A stretch of 16,262 nucleotides of DNA, taken from NCBI GenBank assembly GCA_913009475.1, contig CAJVYJ010000019.1, forward strand, positions 1-16,262, written 5' to 3'. The notes under the pieces were generated by a model, which saw only the letters and a list, made by a program, of their open reading frames with translations, did no database searches and was not told the DNA's origin. Within the stretch, counting starts at the first letter, position 1; the number at the start of each line of letters is the position of its first letter. This stretch comes from an uncultured Actinomycetes bacterium. GTDB taxonomy: Bacteria > Actinomycetota > Aquicultoria > CAJVYJ01. Positions 1 through 6,221 of the stretch are shown here, piece after piece. The translations under genes and the position numbers were made by a program.

Positions 1-411
1 CCCTCACGGGAATTATCGGCCTGCCGTCAACAGTGTGAGGAGGAACATTATATAGATATCGACGACTGGCGTATGCGTTGTGTGGGCACGGCCATGGTTA
101 CGGCGGATGATTTTTCCATTATCGAGCAGTTGCCGGCGGCGGTAGATAGGGGTTGGGACGGCTTTCGCCTGGAAACACATTTTGATGGCAGCGATAAAAT
201 CAATGCCGTTATGGAGGTTTACGGATCAGCCTTGAAGACTATTCAAGCAGGAGAGCCATATCCGCGTGAAGATTTTTACAATAGATTAACACAGGTAAGC
301 GGTAAATTATGCAATGGTTGGCGTTTTGGGTTGTCGGGGCGCGACTATCATTCCGCTGTGGACAAAGATCCGCTGAAAACGGCTGAGCAATTCCGGGGAC
401 ACCATGCTTAA
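1..411 (+). CDS. U32 family protein, C-terminal part (5' end outside window)
   Basis: The frame is open from base 1, so the gene began upstream; an ATG at 73 is internal and not a convincing start. The visible 136 residues have the C-terminal pattern of the U32 family (the so-called peptidase U32 group that includes UbiU, UbiV, RlhA and TrhP). Two cysteines sit in CRQQCEEEHY, a third in RMRCVG, followed by a segment with ADDFSIIEQLP and then GFRLETHF, which occupies the place of the family's KIEGR signature. A VYGSAL helix follows, equivalent to the usual VYRxAI. It lies 288 bp upstream of a complete U32 gene on the same strand. U32 proteins often come in pairs, and several bind a [4Fe-4S] cluster and hydroxylate tRNA, rRNA or quinone precursors without O2. 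Peptidase activity is doubtful for this family. The exact substrate cannot be read from this fragment. Confidence 0.72.
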   Translation, partial: PSRELSACRQQCEEEHYIDIDDWRMRCVGTAMVTADDFSIIEQLPAAVDRGWDGFRLETHFDGSDKINAVMEVYGSALKTIQAGEPYPREDFYNRLTQVSGKLCNGWRFGLSGRDYHSAVDKDPLKTAEQFRGHHA

Positions 412-552
412 TTCGTGAGGGCGTAGGCCATAGAACCACCCCACAGCTGCGAAGAGCGCAAGCGAGCAGAGAGCGGAGCGGATTGAACGGAGAGAAAAAG
501 TGCTAAGGTTTTCCTCTAGACCTCTCGGCTGCAAGGGAATGTGATGATGTAG

Positions 553-573
553 GGGCGGGCCTTGCGTCCGCCC
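553..573. repeat. G+C-rich hairpin, likely dispersed intergenic repeat
   Basis: GGGCGGGC (553-560) can pair with GTCCGCCC (566-573), an 8-bp stem with one G-T wobble and the loop CTTGC. It is far richer in G+C than its surroundings and no T-run follows, so it is a poor terminator. Short palindromes of this general look (GGGGCGGGCCTTGCGTCCGCCC) are, from memory, common dispersed intergenic units in many bacterial genomes. The rest of the gap 412-699 shows a purine-rich tract (about 450-500) and no coding sequence that I can support. Confidence 0.4.
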
Positions 574-647
574 GTGGACATGGGAAATGTATAGATAGAT
601 GTGGAGATAGAAAGCTGAAAATTTCGGATAAGTTGTTGGCAATTAAA

Positions 648-653
648 TATAAT
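648..653 (+). promoter_or_regulatory. possible -10 box for the U32 gene
   Basis: A perfect TATAAT lies 46 bp before the U32 start in a very AT-rich stretch. I see no good -35 at the expected distance (nothing close to TTGACA around 625-631), so this is only a candidate. Confidence 0.3.
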
Positions 654-699
654 AGTGGAATAATTATAAATATTTAACTAAAATGGTATCAAGAGTAGA

Positions 700-1707
700 G
701 TGATGATGGCAGATAAACATAAACATAAAAATAAAACAGTAGAATTGATGTGTCCGGCCGGTAACCTGGAGACGGCCAAGCTGGCAATCGACAGTGGGGC
801 TGACGCCATCTATGCCGGAGTCACAAATCTTTCCATGCGACCCAAACGGGTGGAATTTTCCGATGATGACTTTAACACACTAATAGAGTATACCCAGCAT
901 CGGGGCAAAAAACTTTACGCTACCATGAATATCTGTCCCAAGCCCAGTGATGTCGATAATTTTAAAAGACGAGTAGCTGAGATATACGAACAAGGCGTGG
1001 ACGCGGTCATCGTTTCAGACGTTGGTATGATGAGTTGGATTCATCAGAACTATCCCAAACTTCCCATTCACGCCTCTATTATGACCAGTATTGTCAACGT
1101 AGAATCGGCTAAATTTTACCATGACTTGGGTGCTCGCGTAGTATTGGTATCGCGCAGTCTGGATGATTTAAAAGGATTAAAAGAGATTAGAGAAGAAGCG
1201 GGCGTTGATATCGAGTTATTTGTCCACGGCGGCATCTGCTATATGTTTGACGGCTATTGTTATATGTCCAGCTATTGGCGGCAGGAATGGGGATATGACG
1301 GCGATATGGGTGCTATGAGGCTATTCGGTCAGAATAACACCAAAGGTGAATGCCATCTGATTTGTAAACGTGAATGTGGCTTGCGTAAAGGTGATAATCA
1401 AGTAGCAACAGGACGGCTTATGCGGCGTCATGATGATGTGGGCCTAAAAAATCTACCTTTCTATCTTGATATCGGTGTAAAAATATTGAAAATCGAGGGC
1501 CGGGCCATGCCGGCTTATTATATCGAAGAGGCTACCAAACTTTATCGCCGGGCTATAGACCTATACCAAGGCGATCCGGAGAAATATATTATCAGCGATG
1601 AGTGGAGTGCCGTAGTTGAACGCTTAATCGAGGCCCGCTGGGAGTATGAGCGCCGCTGGGATATTCAACGCCAGACACAGGAGTGGGAGAGGCAAACGGC
1701 AACATAG
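700..1707 (+). CDS. U32 family protein, complete
   Basis: A 335-residue protein of the U32 family. It opens with ELMCPAGNLETAKLAIDSGA, the family's start, in which a TIM-barrel-like N-terminal half begins. Cluster-type cysteines follow: C180 in VHGGICYMFDGYC, C187, and then C218, C222 and C226 in the GECHLICKREC stretch. The family signature KIEGR is at 264-268, followed by the LYRRAIDLY helix. UbiU-like members hold a [4Fe-4S] cluster with four cysteines, two of them seven residues apart as C180/C187 are here. The fourth one, usually just before KIEGR in an 'LC' motif, is absent (NLPFYLD), so C222 or C226 may replace it. Start choice is uncertain: GTG 700, ATG 703 and ATG 706 are in tandem with no clear Shine-Dalgarno. 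It is the partner of the truncated U32 gene upstream. An O2-independent hydroxylase-type role is inferred from relatives only. Confidence 0.82.
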   Translation: MMMADKHKHKNKTVELMCPAGNLETAKLAIDSGADAIYAGVTNLSMRPKRVEFSDDDFNTLIEYTQHRGKKLYATMNICPKPSDVDNFKRRVAEIYEQGVDAVIVSDVGMMSWIHQNYPKLPIHASIMTSIVNVESAKFYHDLGARVVLVSRSLDDLKGLKEIREEAGVDIELFVHGGICYMFDGYCYMSSYWRQEWGYDGDMGAMRLFGQNNTKGECHLICKRECGLRKGDNQVATGRLMRRHDDVGLKNLPFYLDIGVKILKIEGRAMPAYYIEEATKLYRRAIDLYQGDPEKYIISDEWSAVVERLIEARWEYERRWDIQRQTQEWERQTAT

Positions 1708-1782
1708 AGGTGCCGCTGAAACTCTATCGGTCGCTATTCCACTGGTGAGCGATTTTATTCACTTAAGACTAAGGTATATAAT

Positions 1783-2274
1783 TTGCGAGCGAAAAAACTT
1801 CTGTTTCTAATATCAACCGCGATGATTTTAATCATATTAACCTCTTGTAGTAAAAATACGACCAGTCCGGCACAGGCCGTAAAGGAAATAAATAAATACA
1901 AACGATCTGAGCCGGCTTCCATCGGTTAGCTTGATAGTTTTGCGGCGCCAAAACTCCATCTTGACCATCATAGAGATTATGTTGAATTAATTAATAAATA
2001 TTTAGCTAATCCGCATTTTGATGATTATATTATATCGCGCATGTTTGAGAATATTAAATTCGACATGGATGAAAAGGGCGCCAGAACCGAAAACGAGGCT
2101 GCTATAACTCTGAAGTTGGGAACCTCTCCCTTTGAGCCGAATGATACCAAACATTTGATATTAAATAAACCATTTTGAGTGGTTATGAAGAAAAAAGCAT
2201 CAAAAAATCCTTATTTTATTTTAGGAGTAATAAACTCCAACTTGATGGAAAAGGCAGAGAGCGATGTTAATTAA
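1783..2274 (+). pseudogene. serpin-like lipoprotein remnant, internally deleted
   Basis: One frame reads through 492 bp as meaningful protein despite two stops, TAG at 1927-1929 and TGA at 2176-2178. It starts (TTG 1783) with a lipoprotein signal, a hydrophobic run ending LTSC. After the first stop come FAAPKLHLDHHRDYVELINK (resembling serpin strand 6A and the helix after it), then ISRMFENIKFDMDEKGA and TENEAAITL, which match the breach strand and the hinge of the reactive-centre loop (family pattern EKGTEAAAAT). LNKPF, the second stop, and then ASKNPYFILGVIN follow, matching the C-terminal serpin strands. A whole serpin has about 370 residues; here the N-terminal ~250 are missing between the signal and strand 6A. 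The open frame around the stops suggests recent decay, or a few point mutations after one deletion. A functional short lipoprotein ending at 1927 is possible but unlikely. Confidence 0.7.
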
Positions 2275-2297
2275 TTCATCCGAGGAATAAGGAGATC

Positions 2298-2339
2298 ATG
2301 GCATATCCATCATATATCGTACGAGGAATAGCGCGGTGA
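2298..2339 (+). pseudogene. possible N-terminal scrap of an IS200-like/REP transposase
   Basis: AAGGAG followed by ATG encodes 13 residues, MAYPSYIVRGIAR, then a stop. Y1-type (REP-associated tyrosine) transposases commonly open with a strand reading roughly YHIIVRGIAR followed by a phenylalanine-rich turn, so this could be a broken copy. The sequence after the stop gives no further match in any frame, so the evidence is one short motif only. It would fit the REP-like palindrome at 12796-12898. Confidence 0.22.
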
Positions 2340-2435
2340 GTGATAATTCAAAGTCATCCGTATACAATCGGAAAGAAAGCTGTTAAACGATTTGATAAAG
2401 ATGCGACTCTCCTGTACTTTTCAAAACTGAAAAAG

Positions 2436-2465
2436 TTGAATACCTTCTTGTTTTATCTGTATAAA
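2436..2465 (+). promoter_or_regulatory. promoter of the cysteine-rich secreted protein
   Basis: TTGAAT (2436-2441), an 18-bp spacer and TATAAA (2460-2465) form a sigma-70-type promoter. Transcription would begin near 2472, only about 10 bases before the ATG at 2483, which agrees with the missing Shine-Dalgarno: the message would be nearly leaderless. Confidence 0.45.
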
Positions 2466-2482
2466 TATATTATTCTCCATGT

Positions 2483-2857
2483 ATGAATTCCTTTAGTATA
2501 TCCCAATTTAGACGGTCTGTAGTTGTCATTTTAGCCATAGTTATGTTAATCGGAGCTACTAGCGTTGTATCGGCTCAAGAAAAAAATTCAATTGGAAACG
2601 CGGCGATGTGTGTCAATTGCTCAATGCAGCTCTGTGATGGCTCCGGTTTTCGGACCGCTTGCATCAATAATTGTTATTTGAGTAAAGCGGACGCCACCGG
2701 TTTAAGTGTGTGGTCCCAGAATTTTTATGAATTCATCAACCAAGAATCGAACAAAAAAGTAACTCCCGATATTTTTGCTGAGATATTAAAGCAACCTAAG
2801 TGCCTTTTTCCAAGAATTAACTTCTACTTTTTACTTTTTAAACCACCGCAGTTTTAA
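2483..2857 (+). CDS. small cysteine-rich secreted protein of unknown function
   Basis: A 124-residue protein that I do not recognise. Residues 1-31 form a clear Sec signal peptide: two arginines at 10-11, the hydrophobic run VVVILAIVMLIGA, and a likely cut after VVSA. Behind it lies a compact cysteine cluster, C43, C46, C51, C60 and C64 (MCVNCSMQLC then TACINNC), and C107 near the end. The CxxC-x4-C-x8-C-x3-C spacing could make disulfides outside the cell or bind metal. The last 18 residues (LFPRINFYFLLFKPPQF) are aromatic, hydrophobic and unlike the rest, so they may have been gained by a frameshift. No Shine-Dalgarno is visible. A terminator follows at 2902-2939. It stands in a decayed strip, so whether it is intact is open. 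Confidence 0.6.
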   Translation: MNSFSISQFRRSVVVILAIVMLIGATSVVSAQEKNSIGNAAMCVNCSMQLCDGSGFRTACINNCYLSKADATGLSVWSQNFYEFINQESNKKVTPDIFAEILKQPKCLFPRINFYFLLFKPPQF

Positions 2858-2901
2858 ACTAATCAACAATATTTCAACGTCATTATCCAAATAAACTTTA
2901 T

Positions 2902-2939
2902 CTTACGGGTTAAAAACTGATTTTTAGCCGGTAAGTTTT
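2902..2939 (+). terminator. terminator between the cysteine-rich gene and the CcmH-like gene
   Basis: The left arm 2902-2916 (CTTACGGGTTAAAAA) pairs with the right arm 2921-2935 (TTTTTAGCCGGTAAG) around the 4-base loop CTGA, with one mismatch and one G-T pair. TTTT follows at once (2936-2939). It ends 6 bases before the AGGGAG ribosome site of the next gene, so that gene either has little read-through or uses the hairpin as an attenuator. Confidence 0.62.
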
Positions 2940-2956
2940 GATTGCAGGGAGAAAAA

Positions 2957-3472
2957 ATGAAAAGCAAATTTTTATCAGTGATTTTTATTGCTGTCTTGAT
3001 TGTCTGTTTAACTCCGATAGTCGGAGTAGCAGCCGCTAGTAACTCTACTCATAATCTTGAAAAATCAAACAGGATTATTGGTAAGCTACGAAGCGTGACT
3101 TTTGAGTATCAAAGTCTTAAAGATAGTCAAAGCCAACCTTCGGCCGCGCTTAGAGCTTGGATTCAGGAAAGAACGGCTGCCGGCTGGAGTGAACAGAAAA
3201 TCTTATCAAACACCGTCTCGACATATGGGGAAACCATTCTTCTCGCGCCCCCAAAGCAAGGATTTAATTTGATATTGTGGCTTACACCTTTCATCTTAAT
3301 TGGAATTGGTGCTGTTTTTATAGCATTGCTGGCATTTTCATGGTCTAAAAAGAAAGATATTCTCGTCGATTCTATTGTTAAGAATAATAAGCGAGAAATT
3401 GATACTAAGGACAAGGAACAAGAAATTTATAGCGCCAGGCTAGCGGCGGAATTAAAAAAATATAATGTTTAA
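2957..3472 (+). CDS. CcmH-like membrane protein lacking the CxxC
   Basis: A 171-residue protein. The start at ATG 2957 is chosen for AGGGAG five bases upstream; an in-frame TTG at 2942 lacks this support. Order: signal peptide or N-terminal anchor (1-27), a helical domain (about 35-95), a transmembrane segment (about 103-129) and a basic cytoplasmic tail ending LAAELKKY. The domain follows the CcmH/NrfF/CycL pattern of cytochrome c maturation: the YQSLKDSQS block, then LRAWI, AAGWSEQKI and TYGETILLAPP, then a WLTPF membrane entry. In CcmH the first block starts LRCPVCxxQS, with two cysteines that reduce apocytochrome c. Here the same place reads LRSVTFEYQS, so both cysteines are gone (S46, F49). 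No other ccm gene or cytochrome is in the window. It may be a dead relic, or a structural relative with another partner. Both ends and the frame are intact. Confidence 0.75.
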   Translation: MKSKFLSVIFIAVLIVCLTPIVGVAAASNSTHNLEKSNRIIGKLRSVTFEYQSLKDSQSQPSAALRAWIQERTAAGWSEQKILSNTVSTYGETILLAPPKQGFNLILWLTPFILIGIGAVFIALLAFSWSKKKDILVDSIVKNNKREIDTKDKEQEIYSARLAAELKKYNV

Positions 3473-3559
3473 GGCGGATGTATAATTCAGCTCCGATCCG
3501 TGCTCAAGATAAGAAGGCGATAATTTCCAAATCGAAACCGCGGAAAATTCTTTTAGAGA

Positions 3560-3585
3560 GAGCATTGAGCCATGCCTCAATGCTC
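3560..3585. terminator. hairpin between convergent genes
   Basis: GAGCATTGAG (3560-3569) and CTCAATGCTC (3576-3585) are perfect 10-bp arms around the loop CCATGC. It sits between the ends of the CcmH-like gene (+) and the methyltransferase (-), where a two-way terminator is expected. On the + strand a T-run begins a little late (3596-3601); on the - strand the following bases are only partly T-rich. Confidence 0.55.
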
Positions 3586-3592
3586 CTAGTGC

Positions 3593-4570
3593 TTATTTTT
3601 TCCCTGCTATCAACTGTTGGTCACGCTCTTTAACGTCAATATAATCGATACCACCGAAACCGGCTGCTTTTAGCCAGCCGCTGAATTCATCAAGAGTCCA
3701 AGTTCCACCTTCATGGGTATTAACCAGCATATTGACGGCGAATAGGGGTGCGGAAGGGGATAAGCCGCGTACGAAATCCAAGATGACAATAATACCGCCG
3801 GGATTCAATATTTTATAAATCTTTTTAAACAGGGCCGCGTTCTTTTCCTCGCTGTATATATGAGTAATATTGCCTAAATAAACTATATCAAAAGCTCCGG
3901 ATGGTAGAGACTTGTTAAAATCTCCAGTTACGAGCTCGATATTAGGGTTGTCGCCAAGGCTTTCTTGGTCTAATTCGATAACCGCGGGAATATCAAATAA
4001 AGTTGAATCTAAACCGCGTTGCGCGAAGAGCCGGCTGACGGTGCCGGTAGCGCCGCCGATATCAAGAACTTTTTTGGCCTGTGGATTCTGGGAGAGACAA
4101 TACTCAACCGCCTGCGCAGCTGTTTTTTTAGCATAAACATCCATGGCTTTGATAAATCCCTCCGGGGTTTCCGAAAACCTGTCACCGGCCACCGGTTGGC
4201 CGCTCACCAATACTTCAGGTAGTGTCAGCCAGCGTTCCGCCAAGCGCAACGAATGAGAGATAGAAAAACCGATAAAGTTAGGATGGTTCTCATCAATCAA
4301 TTGTGTTACAGCCGCGTCAGTTAACGAAAAACGGCTATCTTTAATGGTTAGATAACCGGCTGCCGTTAGGGCGTTCAAAAGAATATCAGTGGCGCGCTCA
4401 TCAGTGTTAATATTATCAGCCAGTTCATTGGCTGTCAGCGGTTTATCAGCTAGTATTTTAAATATTCCCAATCGGTAGGCCGAGCCGGCAAGAAGCATTT
4501 CTTGCCAACCACCAGGCGTATACCAGTGTTTTTCTGTGTAATCCAACGAAGATGAAAAGAAACCCACCAA
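3593..4570 (-). CDS. SAM-dependent O-methyltransferase, winged-helix dimer type
   Basis: A 325-residue protein in the Methyltransf_2 architecture. An N-terminal dimerisation winged helix (about 10-100, with GIFKILADKPLTANELA and ATDILLNALTAAGYL) is followed by a Rossmann-type SAM domain (about 150-325). Motif I is VLDIGGATGTVSRLFA (168-183), LFDIPAVIE holds the next acidic SAM contact, GDFNKSLP follows, and LNPGGIIVILD is the strand-5 motif. H237 in ITHIYSEEKN lies where plant and bacterial O-methyltransferases carry the catalytic base histidine. Relatives methylate hydroxyls of polyketides, carotenoids (CrtF-like) or small aromatics; the substrate cannot be told here because no biosynthetic genes adjoin it. 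The start is TTG 4570 (AGGAG 5 bases upstream) or GTG 4567 (8 bases). It is a single-gene unit on the minus strand. Confidence 0.85.
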   Translation of the reverse strand: MVGFFSSSLDYTEKHWYTPGGWQEMLLAGSAYRLGIFKILADKPLTANELADNINTDERATDILLNALTAAGYLTIKDSRFSLTDAAVTQLIDENHPNFIGFSISHSLRLAERWLTLPEVLVSGQPVAGDRFSETPEGFIKAMDVYAKKTAAQAVEYCLSQNPQAKKVLDIGGATGTVSRLFAQRGLDSTLFDIPAVIELDQESLGDNPNIELVTGDFNKSLPSGAFDIVYLGNITHIYSEEKNAALFKKIYKILNPGGIIVILDFVRGLSPSAPLFAVNMLVNTHEGGTWTLDEFSGWLKAAGFGGIDYIDVKERDQQLIAGKK

Positions 4571-4607
4571 TTAAACTCCTAAAAAATAGCATTTTATTTA
4601 ATGCCAA

Positions 4608-4616
4608 ATTATAGCA
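4608..4616 (-). promoter_or_regulatory. extended -10 promoter of the methyltransferase gene
   Basis: On the minus strand this reads TGCTATAAT, a perfect -10 with the TG extension, 38 bp before the TTG start. The -35 region is poor, as is usual with extended -10 promoters. Confidence 0.5.
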
Positions 4617-4718
4617 TAAAAAACAAGTGAAAATTAAGAATCATAGTAGATGTTTACTTCTTAAGTTTTTGAAAAAAGCTGACGATAAACTTTGTAAACC
4701 TAACTTGATAGGAACATA

Positions 4719-6119
4719 ATGTCTACTAAAAAAAATATTGTTATAATCGGCGCCGGCCGCGGCGGCAATTCTTTGTTGGAAATTCTAAATGACGGTAAAT
4801 ACACTTCTGTAGTCGGTATCGCCGATTCGCACGCTTTAGCGCCCGGTCTGCGTCAAGCTGAATTGTTGAATGTCTCGACATTCATAGATTATCGAGAAAT
4901 GTTAAATATTCTAGATTATGACATTGTTATCAATGTTACCGGATCGTTGGAAGTGGAAAGAGATATAGATAAGTTAAGATCGCCCGGCGCTCAAATTATC
5001 AGCGGTTCCTGTGCTCATCTTATCTGGGATTTAATTGACGAACATCTGAGCAGCCGTATAGAAACCAAAAAACGCTTAAATCAGTTTCAAGACTTGTACC
5101 ATCTGGGTTTGGTTTTATCTTCCAGCCAAGAACTTAGGGAAGTTAATAATCTGGTCATCGATTATGCCACTAAACTGACTAAATATAAGGCCGGCAGTAT
5201 TGTTCTGTTGGATAATAAAACCGGAGAAATGGTTTTGAAAAGCGCCAAAGGCTTTACCCCGGATTTTTATAGGAACAAACGCTGGAAGTTGAGGCCAGGC
5301 GGGCTGACCGAATATATTTTAAACCAGAAATCACCGGTGGTTATTTCAAATATAGAAAAATATCACTCATTTAATAACGAAACCTTAATCAGGGAAAAGA
5401 TTAAATCAATTGCCGCGGCACCGTTGGTCGTCGACGGACGGATTTTAGGCATTCTTTATGTTGATGATTTCGAGGAGCATAAATTCAACCAGGAAGACAT
5501 CTATATTTTTACACTAATATCCACATATGCCGCTCTAGCAATAGAACGTACCAAGCTGTTGGAAGATACCCGCAGAATGGCTATTACCGATGCTTTAACC
5601 GGACTTTATAATCACCGTTATCTTTTCAGCCGTCTTGATGAAGAGGTTAAAAGATCCATGAGATACCATCACCCTATGGCCATCATCACCTTTGATATTG
5701 ATTTTTTTAAAACATACAATGACAGCCATGGTCATTTACAAGGTAATGAAGCTTTGAGCCTAATTGGCAAAATAACCAAAGAAAATTCGCGACAGTTAGA
5801 TATATGCGCTCGTAATGGCGGCGAAGAATTTGTAATCGTTATGCCGGAGACAAATAAAAATAAAGCATATGAGTTGGCGGAAAGGCTGCGAAAAAAGGTT
5901 GATGATTTATATTTTAAAGGCGAAGAGAGCCAACCGGGCGGCAGTTTAACGATTAGTATAGGTGTTGCCGGGCTGTTGGAAGATTCTTCAGAAAGTATCG
6001 GTTTAATAAACAAAGCCGATCAAGCGCTTTACGAAGCCAAACGACGAGGGAGAAATCAGGTAGTAGCTTTTCAGAAAGGTATGCAAGAAATCGGCGTGAC
6101 TTGTAAGTGGAGCAGTTAA
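4719..6119 (+). CDS. diguanylate cyclase with Rossmann and GAF sensor domains
   Basis: 466 residues in three parts. Residues 1-125 look like an NAD(P)-binding Rossmann fold (IVIIGAGRGGNSLLEIL, then GIADS at the end of strand 2, then DIVINVTGS). Residues 126-283 fit a GAF domain (LVLSSSQELREV, SIVLLDNKTGEM, IAAAPLVVDGRILGILYVDD). Residues 286-455 are a GGDEF domain with DALTGLYNHRYLF (metal-binding D291 just after the linker helix), FDIDFFKTYND and the active site GGEEF at 367-371. RQLD at 358-361 is the RxxD inhibitory site exactly five residues before GGEEF, so product feedback by c-di-GMP is expected. All catalytic residues are present, and no EAL or HD-GYP partner is attached. It has no membrane segment, so it acts in the cytosol. 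The Rossmann part could sense NAD(H) or a metabolite, though this is inference. The start ATG follows AGGA by 7 bases. It is monocistronic. Confidence 0.88.
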   Translation: MSTKKNIVIIGAGRGGNSLLEILNDGKYTSVVGIADSHALAPGLRQAELLNVSTFIDYREMLNILDYDIVINVTGSLEVERDIDKLRSPGAQIISGSCAHLIWDLIDEHLSSRIETKKRLNQFQDLYHLGLVLSSSQELREVNNLVIDYATKLTKYKAGSIVLLDNKTGEMVLKSAKGFTPDFYRNKRWKLRPGGLTEYILNQKSPVVISNIEKYHSFNNETLIREKIKSIAAAPLVVDGRILGILYVDDFEEHKFNQEDIYIFTLISTYAALAIERTKLLEDTRRMAITDALTGLYNHRYLFSRLDEEVKRSMRYHHPMAIITFDIDFFKTYNDSHGHLQGNEALSLIGKITKENSRQLDICARNGGEEFVIVMPETNKNKAYELAERLRKKVDDLYFKGEESQPGGSLTISIGVAGLLEDSSESIGLINKADQALYEAKRRGRNQVVAFQKGMQEIGVTCKWSS

Positions 6120-6157
6120 AATTAACAATCCTCTAATTAAATTTCCCTAATTAAAAC

Positions 6158-6186
6158 TTGACAATCAATTGAGCATCAGGAAGAAT
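6158..6186 (+). promoter_or_regulatory. biotin operon promoter
   Basis: A perfect TTGACA (6158-6163) is followed at 17 bp by AAGAAT (6181-6186, 4 of 6 to TATAAT), whose last base is the first base of the BirA operator. An alternative is TTGAGC (6169-6174) with TATATT (6194-6199) inside the operator, but that spacer is long (19 bp). In both cases bound BirA would cover the -10 or the start point. Confidence 0.5.
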
Positions 6187-6217
6187 TGTAAACTATATTA
6201 ATACATAAGGTTTACAA
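6186..6217 (+). promoter_or_regulatory. BirA operator of the biotin operon
   Basis: TTGTAAAC (6186-6193) and GTTTACAA (6210-6217) are perfect inverted 8-bp arms with 16 bp between them. This is the known BirA box, TTGTAAACC-N14-16-GGTTTACAA; here only the inner C of the left arm deviates (T) while the right arm keeps GG. It lies between the promoter and bioB, ending 4 bp before the ATG and covering the AAGG that may serve as ribosome site. A BirA with a DNA-binding domain, bound to biotinyl-5'-AMP, should repress the whole operon when biotin is plentiful. No birA is in the window. Confidence 0.92.
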
Positions 6218-6221
6218 TCAA

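Noticed and set aside
412..699. Coding frames on the minus strand over this gap
   Set aside because: They have no ribosome sites or family features and cross the G+C-rich hairpin.
2176..2178. TGA read as an amino acid (recoded genetic code) in the serpin-like frame
   Set aside because: Clear genes here (bioB, for example) end with TGA at the expected length, and the same frame also carries a TAG, so decay explains it better.
2942..2956. Upstream TTG start for the CcmH-like gene
   Set aside because: AGGGAG lies between it and ATG 2957 at the right distance for the ATG, and the hydrophobic signal begins properly after MKSK.
3478..3633. Plus-strand frame of 51 codons (ATG 3478) with a hydrophobic end
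   Set aside because: It runs through the convergent terminator hairpin and into the antisense of the methyltransferase 3' end; no family pattern is seen.
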